Assembly (NCBI GenBank): GCA_030407085.1
Contig: CM059587.1
Location: 72,839,001-72,903,000, forward strand
Direction of reading: 5' to 3'
DNA length: 64,000 nucleotides
Source: Trichopria drosophilae
Taxonomy: Eukaryota > Arthropoda > Insecta > Hymenoptera > Diapriidae
Shown here: positions 10,273-19,583 of the stretch, piece by piece
Layout of the letters: the number at the start of each line of letters is the position of its first letter
How positions within the stretch are numbered: the stretch's first letter is position 1
Notes under the pieces: model-generated
The model's input: the letters and a program-made list of their open reading frames with translations, nothing else
Databases searched by the model: none
Told to the model about the DNA's origin: nothing
Translations under genes and position numbers: made by a program

Positions 10273-12862
10273 AGTCTTATTACTAGTCTTAATCTATTCT
10301 ATAATTTCTCACACTCGAATATTAATTGCTAATTTAACTAATTTTAATCCTAATTATTATTATAAAGAGTGACTTCCGAATATATTTTTGATTCAAACAA
10401 ATATTTACTTATCTAAATTTTCTCCCGTGCAAAACGTCTCAAAATTAAAAAAAAGTTATACTTTTAAATTTAACTTTAACCGTTTTAAACTCCAATATGG
10501 CCGTCAAAATGGCCGTTTCCTTTTCGGAGCACGTTTCAATATGGCGGCCTCGCCGTTCACGCGGTCAGAAAATGGCCGTTGCCTTTTTTATAAGTATGTA
10601 TCAAGGACTTTAGATACATACTATTGGATAACCTTAGTTATACCATCAACAAACGCCATACTAATAATAACAATGAGCACGTCTAAATTCTAATGGTATG
10701 ACTCGAAGCTATTTAAAGTCGTTCTTCGTGCAAGACTCTTCAGGATTTCCTGGTTATTGTGACTTTACCGCATTAGTAATTACATAACATTTACGAATTA
10801 ATTCGTGTAATTCTAACGCCCTATTCCCTTGCTTTGCATCCTCAAAGTAATCGGTATTACGAAAACCAGCAAAGTCAATTCCAATGGTTGGTGAAAAAGG
10901 GGCTTGCATATTAAAATATGCATTTCGGGAAGCATCCCATTCTGGCAATTCGGCACCATTAGGTCCGGTATAACAATTACCTCTAGCCCGCGCACTTCTT
11001 CTGCGCTTCAATCCAAATAGCGCAATTAGATTAGATTGTAATGCACCAACGTTAACATAGGAATTTAACACATTACCCGGCATAGTCACTAAACGGGCAA
11101 TTAACTCTTGTCCGACCGCTGCTCTATCTACTTCAGTGAATCTAATTATGGCAGCATCTGGTTTACTTACAATTGGGCCCGTATGCATCTTAAATCTTGT
11201 TGCAAATTGTTTGCAAACGCCAGAAACTTTACGCATTAATGTTACTGACCATTGTAAACGGGTCTCCATGTCATCTTGATCAGGAAAAGCGATGTTTTGT
11301 AATGATGCAATGCCGTTAGGGCCGAGAATCTCAATAGTTGGTCTATAGCCTAACAAATTTGTATTTGGAACACCACCTTCAGGCATTAAATCTTCTGGTA
11401 ATGGAGTCCAATCTTGGGCCTGTTCTTGTGTAGCAACTAATAGTCTTTTGGTGACGAGAGGACTTACATTAACCTCATATGTGTTGTGATTTGCATTACC
11501 GCATCTACCAAAACTGCCACCAATATGTTGTACTCCATCCACTAATGCATTAGCTTGTGGTACAATGGAGGTAGGCACATTTACATAGACCTCATCGCTG
11601 TCAACTGTTGTTATTTTTGTTATTAAAGATAAATAATCGGCAATAGGCTTTGGAAAGGTAAAGTCATCATCAATCAAATGCTTGGGGGCCGTCTCCCCAG
11701 CATATCGATCTTCCCTGTTTTCCGTTATGCATATTGAAATTAAATGCGCATTTAATAATGATGTAAGCGCATGTTGGAAAGCTGCAAACGGCATCTTCTC
11801 ACGTAAATTCCCATCAATGCCTTCTAATAATAGAAAGGTACGTTCAATTAATAGTGGGTACGTGGACAGGTCAAGATTTTGACTATACGTGCGACGGAGT
11901 GGGTCAGAACTAAGTTCAAATGGACCCAACATTAACTCCGCTGATATGCCAAGTTCATCATTGGTCTTAGAATCAGCTTTTGGAGTTACTCTACCACCCC
12001 GGCCTCTAGAACGTCCGTCTCGACCGCGGAAGGCTCTCCTTCCTCTGGGTGGACCACCTCGGATTGGAGTACTATGACTTCCAAATTCAGAAATTCGCGA
12101 GCGTGGATTTGATATTGGCGATTGTAATTCAACAGGAATTCCTGGATTAACAGATCGACCTGACATAAATCGAGTTGAAGGCATCTGCCTCTGTTGTTTT
12201 CTGCTCATTATGTTGCTACTTTTATAATAATAAAGATATAAATTTTAAAAAATCTGATAATTAAATTTCAGTTTTCAGAAAATTTTGAAAAAACGGACCA
12301 ATGAAAAGTTTTGAAAAGAAAAAACGTTATTAACTATAAATAACCGGTAAACATTGAACATTATTATACACGTAAAAAACAATATCGTTAGATTACTTAT
12401 TTCAAAGATATTTATTCCATATAAAACAGGTAGTAAAATTGACTATTTCAGAAAGAAAAGTTAGAAAAGTTAAAATGAAGAAATTTGCAAATAACACCAT
12501 ATTTGTTCATATAGGCCACAACGTACAATTAATTTATTGACTATTTCGTTTTTCTTAGCTATTTCTGTTCTTCGTTATCTATTGGTAATTATTTAATAAT
12601 TATTTTTAATACAAATCTACATTTGACTCAAATTTCTTATTAGAAGAAATATTTTTATTTGTTTCAAATAAAGAAGGTAATAAAAATCACTATTTTCACA
12701 AATATTAGAAACATTCGTCAAAACATAGGTATAACTACAAGAAAGAATGTAACTTTTCTAGTATAATACATTTACTTGAATTTATTGTGAAGTTAATTAA
12801 ATGCATCAATTATTATACATATTTTTATCGACCGTTTATATTCAACTATATATATATATATA
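10273..12862. repeat. co-amplified block, copy 1
   Basis: A 2.6-kb single-copy-type segment between satellite array 1 and a broken MITE, repeated at 15956-18547 (offset 5683 bp). By eye I see only about three substitutions and one AT dinucleotide difference between the copies. It holds the 484-residue gene (10754-12208). The 480 bp downstream of the gene (10273-10753) and 650 bp upstream (12209-12862) are AT-rich. The downstream part has AATATGGCC and AAAATGGCC words. I see no second gene; a 101-codon frame at 10388-10693 lacks an ATG. Confidence 0.85.
10754..12208 (-). CDS. unrecognised 484-residue protein, capsid-like guess (copy 1)
   Basis: I do not recognise this protein with certainty. 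It is an intact single-exon frame from ATG (12206-12208) to TAA (10754-10756), preceded by an A/T-rich leader. Residues about 52-77 are Arg/Gly-rich (GRRAFRGRDGRSRGRGG), the kind of disordered basic tail that binds RNA or DNA. The remaining 400 residues look like a globular fold with mixed hydrophobic and polar stretches, including FTFPKPIADYL near 178-188 and a basic LKRRR near 400. There are no transmembrane segments, Cys clusters or transposase motifs. Size, basic tail and lack of introns would suit a capsid protein of an RNA virus captured in the genome (partiti-like or toti-like), but this is inference. It has no partner gene for replication. The second copy differs at two residues (59 and 406). 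Confidence 0.55.
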   Translation of the reverse strand: MSRKQQRQMPSTRFMSGRSVNPGIPVELQSPISNPRSRISEFGSHSTPIRGGPPRGRRAFRGRDGRSRGRGGRVTPKADSKTNDELGISAELMLGPFELSSDPLRRTYSQNLDLSTYPLLIERTFLLLEGIDGNLREKMPFAAFQHALTSLLNAHLISICITENREDRYAGETAPKHLIDDDFTFPKPIADYLSLITKITTVDSDEVYVNVPTSIVPQANALVDGVQHIGGSFGRCGNANHNTYEVNVSPLVTKRLLVATQEQAQDWTPLPEDLMPEGGVPNTNLLGYRPTIEILGPNGIASLQNIAFPDQDDMETRLQWSVTLMRKVSGVCKQFATRFKMHTGPIVSKPDAAIIRFTEVDRAAVGQELIARLVTMPGNVLNSYVNVGALQSNLIALFGLKRRRSARARGNCYTGPNGAELPEWDASRNAYFNMQAPFSPTIGIDFAGFRNTDYFEDAKQGNRALELHELIRKCYVITNAVKSQ

Positions 12863-12937
12863 CAGGGTGTACGAAAAGTCCCGGGACGGTTGAATAACTT
12901 TCGAAAGAATAAAAATTTCAAAAATCGCCGAAACACG
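12863..12937 (+). mobile_element. truncated MITE end
   Basis: The first 75 bp of the same MITE that is complete at 18548-19269, beginning CAGGGTGTACGAAAAGTC after a TA run. It is cut at AAACACG and fused to the satellite at CACGAGATCTCGGG; the join shares CACG. Confidence 0.85.
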
Positions 12938-13419
12938 AGATCTCGGGACGAAACGCAAAATATTTACAATAGACATTAGTTCAATAGATTATCGCTAGAG
13001 GGAAACAAAATCCATGAATAATATTTATTTTATACGTACTTATACAGCCCGTTTTAAACAGAGATTTTGTCGGCGATAATTACACAAATCCCGGCTTCTT
13101 ACATTTAATATGTCAAATGTGTTTTCCATCGAAAACCGAGTAGACACTTAAAATCAATTTAACTTAATTTCGTTTAGTAAAGTGACCGACATATACCAAG
13201 ACTATTCAAATATTAAATTTATATTTTCAAGCGGTCGAAAAATTTATTGGATGCTTTCGCATCAAAGTATTAATTTTATATTTTGGGAATATTACGGATA
13301 TGCGTACTGTGTAACGACATCCCGTTACCATAATAATTACGCATATTCGCTTACAATAATTCTAAACATTTCCTTCATTGTTTAGTTTTATTTAAAGTTC
13401 AAATTATTTACAAAACCAT

Positions 13420-13496
13420 TTTTGCGTCTAAGGCAGAGATTCTCGTGTTAGCCTTACTGAAGAGTCCATCACGAGATCTCGGGACGAAACGCAAAA
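13420..13496 (+). ncRNA. hammerhead ribozyme motif, array 2
   Basis: Full motif identical to 8273-8349. Confidence 0.85.
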
Positions 13497-13955
13497 TATT
13501 TACAATAGACATTAGTTCAATTGATTATCGCTAGAGGGAAACAAAATCCATGAATAATATTTATTTTATACGTACTTATACAGCCCGTTTTAAACAGAGA
13601 TTTTGTCGGCGATAATTACACAAATCCCGGCTTCTTACATTTAATATGTCAAATGTGTTTTCCATCGAAAACCGAGTAGACACTTAAAATCAATTTAACT
13701 TAATTTCGTTTAGTAAAGTGACCGACATATACCAAGACTATTCAAATATTAAATTTATATTTTCAAGCGGTCGAAAAATTTATTGGATGCTTTCGCATCA
13801 AAGTATTAATTTTATATTTTGGGAATATTACGGATATGCGTACTGTGTAACGACATCCCGTTACCATAATAATTACGCATATTCGCTTACAATAATTCTA
13901 AACATTTCCTTCATTGTTTAGTTTTATTTAAAGTTCAAATTATTTACAAAACCAT

Positions 13956-14032
13956 TTTTGCGTCTAAGGCAGAGATTCTCGTGTTAGCCTTACTGAAGAG
14001 TCCATCACGAGATCTCGGGACGAAACGCAAAA
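13956..14032 (+). ncRNA. hammerhead ribozyme motif, array 2
   Basis: Full motif identical to 8273-8349. Confidence 0.85.
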
Positions 14033-14491
14033 TATTTACAATAGACATTAGTTCAATTGATTATCGCTAGAGGGAAACAAAATCCATGAATAATATTTAT
14101 TTTATACGTACTTATACAGCCCGTTTTAAACAGAGATTTTGTCGGCGATAATTACACAAATCCCGGCTTCTTACATTTAATATGTCAAATGTGTTTTCCA
14201 TCGAAAACCGAGTAGACACTTAAAATCAATTTAACTTAATTTCGTTTAGTAAAGTGACCGACATATACCAAGACTATTCAAATATTAAATTTATATTTTC
14301 AAGCGGTCGAAAAATTTATTGGATGCTTTCGCATCAAAGTATTAATTTTATATTTTGGGAATATTACGGATATGCGTACTGTGTAACGACATCCCGTTAC
14401 CATAATAATTACGCATATTCGCTTACAATAATTCTAAACATTTCCTTCATTGTTTAGTTTTATTTAAAGTTCAAATTATTTACAAAACCAT

Positions 14492-14568
14492 TTTTGCGTC
14501 TAAGGCAGAGATTCTCGTGTTAGCCTTACTGAAGAGTCCATCACGAGATCTCGGGACGAAACGCAAAA
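14492..14568 (+). ncRNA. hammerhead ribozyme motif, array 2
   Basis: Full motif identical to 8273-8349. Confidence 0.85.
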
Positions 14569-15027
14569 TATTTACAATAGACATTAGTTCAATTGATTAT
14601 CGCTAGAGGGAAACAAAATCCATGAATAATATTTATTTTATACGTACTTATACAGCCCGTTTTAAACAGAGATTTTGTCGGCGATAATTACACAAATCCC
14701 GGCTTCTTACATTTAATATGTCAAATGTGTTTTCCATCGAAAACCGAGTAGACACTTAAAATCAATTTAACTTAATTTCGTTTAGTAAAGTGACCGACAT
14801 ATACCAAGACTATTCAAATATTAAATTTATATTTTCAAGCGGTCGAAAAATTTATTGGATGCTTTCGCATCAAAGTATTAATTTTATATTTTGGGAATAT
14901 TACGGATATGCGTACTGTGTAACGACATCCCGTTACCATAATAATTACGCATATTCGCTTACAATAATTCTAAACATTTCCTTCATTGTTTAGTTTTATT
15001 TAAAGTTCAAATTATTTACAAAACCAT

Positions 15028-15104
15028 TTTTGCGTCTAAGGCAGAGATTCTCGTGTTAGCCTTACTGAAGAGTCCATCACGAGATCTCGGGACGAAACGC
15101 AAAA
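15028..15104 (+). ncRNA. hammerhead ribozyme motif, array 2
   Basis: Full motif identical to 8273-8349. Confidence 0.85.
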
Positions 15105-15563
15105 TATTTACAATAGACATTAGTTCAATTGATTATCGCTAGAGGGAAACAAAATCCATGAATAATATTTATTTTATACGTACTTATACAGCCCGTTTTA
15201 AACAGAGATTTTGTCGGCGATAATTACACAAATCCCGGCTTCTTACATTTAATATGTCAAATGTGTTTTCCATCGAAAACCGAGTAGACACTTAAAATCA
15301 ATTTAACTTAATTTCGTTTAGTAAAGTGACCGACATATACCAAGACTATTCAAATATTAAATTTATATTTTCAAGCGGTCGAAAAATTTATTGGATGCTT
15401 TCGCATCAAAGTATTAATTTTATATTTTGGGAATATTACGGATATGCGTACTGTGTAACGACATCCCGTTACCATAATAATTACGCATATTCGCTTACAA
15501 TAATTCTAAACATTTCCTTCATTGTTTAGTTTTATTTAAAGTTCAAATTATTTACAAAACCAT

Positions 15564-15640
15564 TTTTGCGTCTAAGGCAGAGATTCTCGTGTTAGCCTTA
15601 CTGAAGAGTCCATCACGAGATCTCGGGACGAAACGCAAAA
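15564..15640 (+). ncRNA. hammerhead ribozyme motif, array 2
   Basis: Full motif identical to 8273-8349; last complete motif before the junction with block copy 2. Confidence 0.85.
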
Positions 15641-15955
15641 TATTTACAATAGACATTAGTTCAATTGATTATCGCTAGAGGGAAACAAAATCCATGAATA
15701 ATATTTATTTTATACGTACTTATACAGCCCGTTTTAAACAGAGATTTTGTCGGCGATAATTACACAAATCCCGGCTTCTTACATTTAATATGTCAAATGT
15801 GTTTTCCATCGAAAACCGAGTAGACACTTAAAATCAATTTAACTTAATTTCGTTTAGTAAAGTGACCGACATATACCAAGACTATTCAAATATTAAATTT
15901 ATATTTTCAAGCGGTCGAAAAATTTATTGGATGCTTTCGCATCAAAGTATTAACT

Positions 15956-18547
15956 AGTCTTATTACTAGTCTTAATCTATTCTATAATTTCTCACACTCG
16001 AATATTAATTGCTAATTTAACTAATTTTAATCCTAATTATTATTATAAAGAGTGACTTCCGAATATATTTTTGATTCAAACAAATATTTACTTATCTAAA
16101 TTTTCTCCCGTGCAAAACGTCTCAAAATTAAAAAAAAGTTATACTTTTAAATTTAACTTTAACCGTTTTAAACTCCAATATGGCCGTCAAAATGGCCGTT
16201 TCCTTTTCGGAGCACGTTTCAATATGGCGGCCTCGCCGTTCACGCGGTCAGAAAATGGCCGTTGCCTTTTTTATAAGTATGTATCAAGGACTTTAGATAC
16301 ATACTATTGGATAACCTTAGTTATACCATCAACAAACGCCATACTAATAATAACAATGAGCACGTCTAAATTCTAATGGTATGACTCGAAGCTATTTAAA
16401 GTCGTTCTTCGTGCAAGACTCTTCAGGATTTCCTGGTTATTGTGACTTTACCGCATTAGTAATTACATAACATTTACGAATTAATTCGTGTAATTCTAAC
16501 GCCCTATTCCCTTGCTTTGCATCCTCAAAGTAATCGGTATTACGAAAACCAGCAAAGTCAATTCCAATGGTTGGTGAAAAAGGGGCTTGCATATTAAAAT
16601 ATGCATTTCGGGAAGCATCCCATTCTGGCAATTCGGCACCATTAGGTCCGGTATAACAATTACCTCTAGCCCGCGGACTTCTTCTGCGCTTCAATCCAAA
16701 TAGCGCAATTAGATTAGATTGTAATGCACCAACGTTAACATAGGAATTTAACACATTACCCGGCATAGTCACTAAACGGGCAATTAACTCTTGTCCGACC
16801 GCTGCTCTATCTACTTCAGTGAATCTAATTATGGCAGCATCTGGTTTACTTACAATTGGGCCCGTATGCATCTTAAATCTTGTTGCAAATTGTTTGCAAA
16901 CGCCAGAAACTTTACGCATTAATGTTACTGACCATTGTAAACGGGTCTCCATGTCATCTTGATCAGGAAAAGCGATGTTTTGTAATGATGCAATGCCGTT
17001 AGGGCCGAGAATCTCAATAGTTGGTCTATAGCCTAACAAATTTGTATTTGGAACACCACCTTCAGGCATTAAATCTTCTGGTAATGGAGTCCAATCTTGG
17101 GCCTGTTCTTGTGTAGCAACTAATAGTCTTTTGGTGACGAGAGGACTTACATTAACCTCATATGTGTTGTGATTTGCATTACCGCATCTACCAAAACTGC
17201 CACCAATATGTTGTACTCCATCCACTAATGCATTAGCTTGTGGTACAATGGAGGTAGGCACATTTACATAGACCTCATCGCTGTCAACTGTTGTTATTTT
17301 TGTTATTAAAGATAAATAATCGGCAATAGGCTTTGGAAAGGTAAAGTCATCATCAATCAAATGCTTGGGGGCCGTCTCCCCAGCATATCGATCTTCCCTG
17401 TTTTCCGTTATGCATATTGAAATTAAATGCGCATTTAATAATGATGTAAGCGCATGTTGGAAAGCTGCAAACGGCATCTTCTCACGTAAATTCCCATCAA
17501 TGCCTTCTAATAATAGAAAGGTACGTTCAATTAATAGTGGGTACGTGGACAGGTCAAGATTTTGACTATACGTGCGACGGAGTGGGTCAGAACTAAGTTC
17601 AAATGGACCCAACATTAACTCCGCTGATATGCCAAGTTCATCATTGGTCTTAGAATCAGCTTTTGGAGTTACTCTACCACCCCGGCCTCTAGAACGTCCG
17701 TCTCGACCGCGGAAGCCTCTCCTTCCTCTGGGTGGACCACCTCGGATTGGAGTACTATGACTTCCAAATTCAGAAATTCGCGAGCGTGGATTTGATATTG
17801 GCGATTGTAATTCAACAGGAATTCCTGGATTAACAGATCGACCTGACATAAATCGAGTTGAAGGCATCTGCCTCTGTTGTTTTCTGCTCATTATGTTGCT
17901 ACTTTTATAATAATAAAGATATAAATTTTAAAAAATCTGATAATTAAATTTCAGTTTTCAGAAAATTTTGAAAAAACGGACCAATGAAAAGTTTTGAAAA
18001 GAAAAAACGTTATTAACTATAAATAACCGGTAAACATTGAACATTATTATACACGTAAAAAACAATATCGTTAGATTACTTATTTCAAAGATATTTATTC
18101 CATATAAAACAGGTAGTAAAATTGACTATTTCAGAAAGAAAAGTTAGAAAAGTTAAAATGAAGAAATTTGCAAATAACACCATATTTGTTCATATAGGCC
18201 ACAACGTACAATTAATTTATTGACTATTTCGTTTTTCTTAGCTATTTCTGTTCTTCGTTATCTATTGGTAATTATTTAATAATTATTTTTAATACAAATC
18301 TACATTTGACTCAAATTTCTTATTAGAAGAAATGTTTTTATTTGTTTCAAATAAAGAAGGTAATAAAAATCACTATTTTCACAAATATTAGAAACATTCG
18401 TCAAAACATAGGTATAACTACAAGAAAGAATGTAACTTTTCTAGTATAATACATTTACTTGAATTTATTGTGAAGTTAATTAAATGCATCAATTATTATA
18501 CATATTTTTATCGACCGTTTATATTCAACTATATATATATATATATA
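15956..18547. repeat. co-amplified block, copy 2
   Basis: Second copy of 10273-12862 with the same flanking satellite junction on its left. On its right the MITE is complete rather than broken, so this copy keeps the ancestral right edge. Confidence 0.85.
16437..17891 (-). CDS. unrecognised 484-residue protein, capsid-like guess (copy 2)
   Basis: Second intact copy of the gene at 10754-12208: 484 codons, same start and stop. The protein differs only at residue 59 (Gly instead of Ala, in the Arg/Gly-rich tail) and residue 406 (Pro instead of Ala, beside the RRR stretch). Both copies being free of stops and frameshifts in a region full of decayed genes suggests a recent duplication, recent acquisition, or selection. 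Function unknown; the capsid idea rests on size and basic tail only. Confidence 0.55.
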   Translation of the reverse strand: MSRKQQRQMPSTRFMSGRSVNPGIPVELQSPISNPRSRISEFGSHSTPIRGGPPRGRRGFRGRDGRSRGRGGRVTPKADSKTNDELGISAELMLGPFELSSDPLRRTYSQNLDLSTYPLLIERTFLLLEGIDGNLREKMPFAAFQHALTSLLNAHLISICITENREDRYAGETAPKHLIDDDFTFPKPIADYLSLITKITTVDSDEVYVNVPTSIVPQANALVDGVQHIGGSFGRCGNANHNTYEVNVSPLVTKRLLVATQEQAQDWTPLPEDLMPEGGVPNTNLLGYRPTIEILGPNGIASLQNIAFPDQDDMETRLQWSVTLMRKVSGVCKQFATRFKMHTGPIVSKPDAAIIRFTEVDRAAVGQELIARLVTMPGNVLNSYVNVGALQSNLIALFGLKRRRSPRARGNCYTGPNGAELPEWDASRNAYFNMQAPFSPTIGIDFAGFRNTDYFEDAKQGNRALELHELIRKCYVITNAVKSQ

Positions 18548-19269
18548 CAGGGTGTACGAAAAGTCCCGGGACGGTTGAATAACTTTCGAAAGAATAAAAA
18601 TTTCAAAAATCGCCGAAACACGTGATTCGATTTTTCAAACAAGCTATCTTTTGAGGGGGGGTTTCGGCCCCCCAACCTCAAGGGGGGCGGGGGGCACGAG
18701 GGGGGCCAAAAATCTTAAATGGCAACATGGTTTGAGTGGGGGCTCATTTGAAAGGTATTTTCGAGATGAATTCAGATCACTGGTCATAGAGGGCGCTGCG
18801 ATCATTTTTCGCAGAGATTTTTGACTTTTTCAGATCTTAGACGTACTAACGTTTGAAAAAATGAAAATTTCGAAGTCGCCGAATCGTGTAATTCAATATT
18901 CTTAAAAAACTTAAAAAACTTAAAATCGTGTAAAACAATATTCTTAAACGGGTGTCAACCCGTTTCTGAACGTTATATTGAAAACCTCTTTTACTTGTAT
19001 CTCTCCGAAAAATGATCGCAGCGCCCTCTATGACCAGTGATCTGAATTCGTCTCGAAAATACCTTTCAAATGAGCCCCCACTCAAACCATGTTGCCATTT
19101 AAGATTTTTGGCCCCCCTCGTGCCCCCCGCCCCCCTTGAGGTTGGGGGGCCGAGACCCCCCCTCAAAAGATAGCTTGTTTGAAAAATCGAATCACGTGTT
19201 TCGGCGATTTTTGAAATTTTTATTCTTTCGAAAGTTATTCAACCGTCCCGGGACTTTTCGTACACCCTG
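18548..19269. mobile_element. fold-back MITE, mariner-type ends, TA target
   Basis: 722 bp flanked by TA. The ends CAGGGTGTACGAAAAGTCCC and its inverted copy continue as inverted arms of over 300 bp. The arms include G-rich runs (GAGGGGGGG, GGGGGGCGGGGGGC) and a CATGGTTTGAGTGGG word. It is noncoding; the 106-codon minus frame at 18846-19166 is a by-product of the palindrome. The ends resemble those of the mariner at 28025-31618 (CAGGGTGTCCGAAAAG). Confidence 0.85.
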
Positions 19270-19583
19270 TATAACAGTATTGATGTTTATCGGTCTAATA
19301 TAACAAAAATAAAAAATTATATTAAATATATTTTTTTTAACAAAATTTAAAAAACAGGGGTAATGGTAGGAAGAAAGCGTTAAAATACAAATAATTATGT
19401 AAGGGATATAATATAATTTTTTATTTTTTCAATTTTAGCCCGATAAACATCAATACTGTTATATATATAGTTAAACGCATCAATTCTGATTAAACTTGAA
19501 AGATTAATTGAAAGTAAACAGAGACAGAGACTTTATTGAAATAGTGCAAAATATTAAAATATCAAGATGTATTTCAAATGTAC
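19270..19583. other. AT-rich spacer, no gene
   Basis: AT-rich sequence with a short inverted word around GATGTTTATCG / CGATAAACATC (19282-19292 and 19442-19453). Nothing else recognised. Confidence 0.4.

Larger units (their letters stand above)
12938..15955 (+). repeat. 536-bp hammerhead satellite, array 2
   Basis: About 5.6 head-to-tail units, two more than array 1, starting inside loop II of a hammerhead (so the first motif is only a 3' half) and ending at the same TATTAA/CTAGTC junction as array 1. The first unit has the TTCAATAGATT variant also seen in the first unit of array 1. Confidence 0.95.

Noticed and set aside
10388..10693. 101-codon plus-strand frame downstream of the 484-residue gene
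   Set aside because: It has no ATG at the start, low-complexity AT-rich composition and no domain; duplicated only because the block is duplicated.
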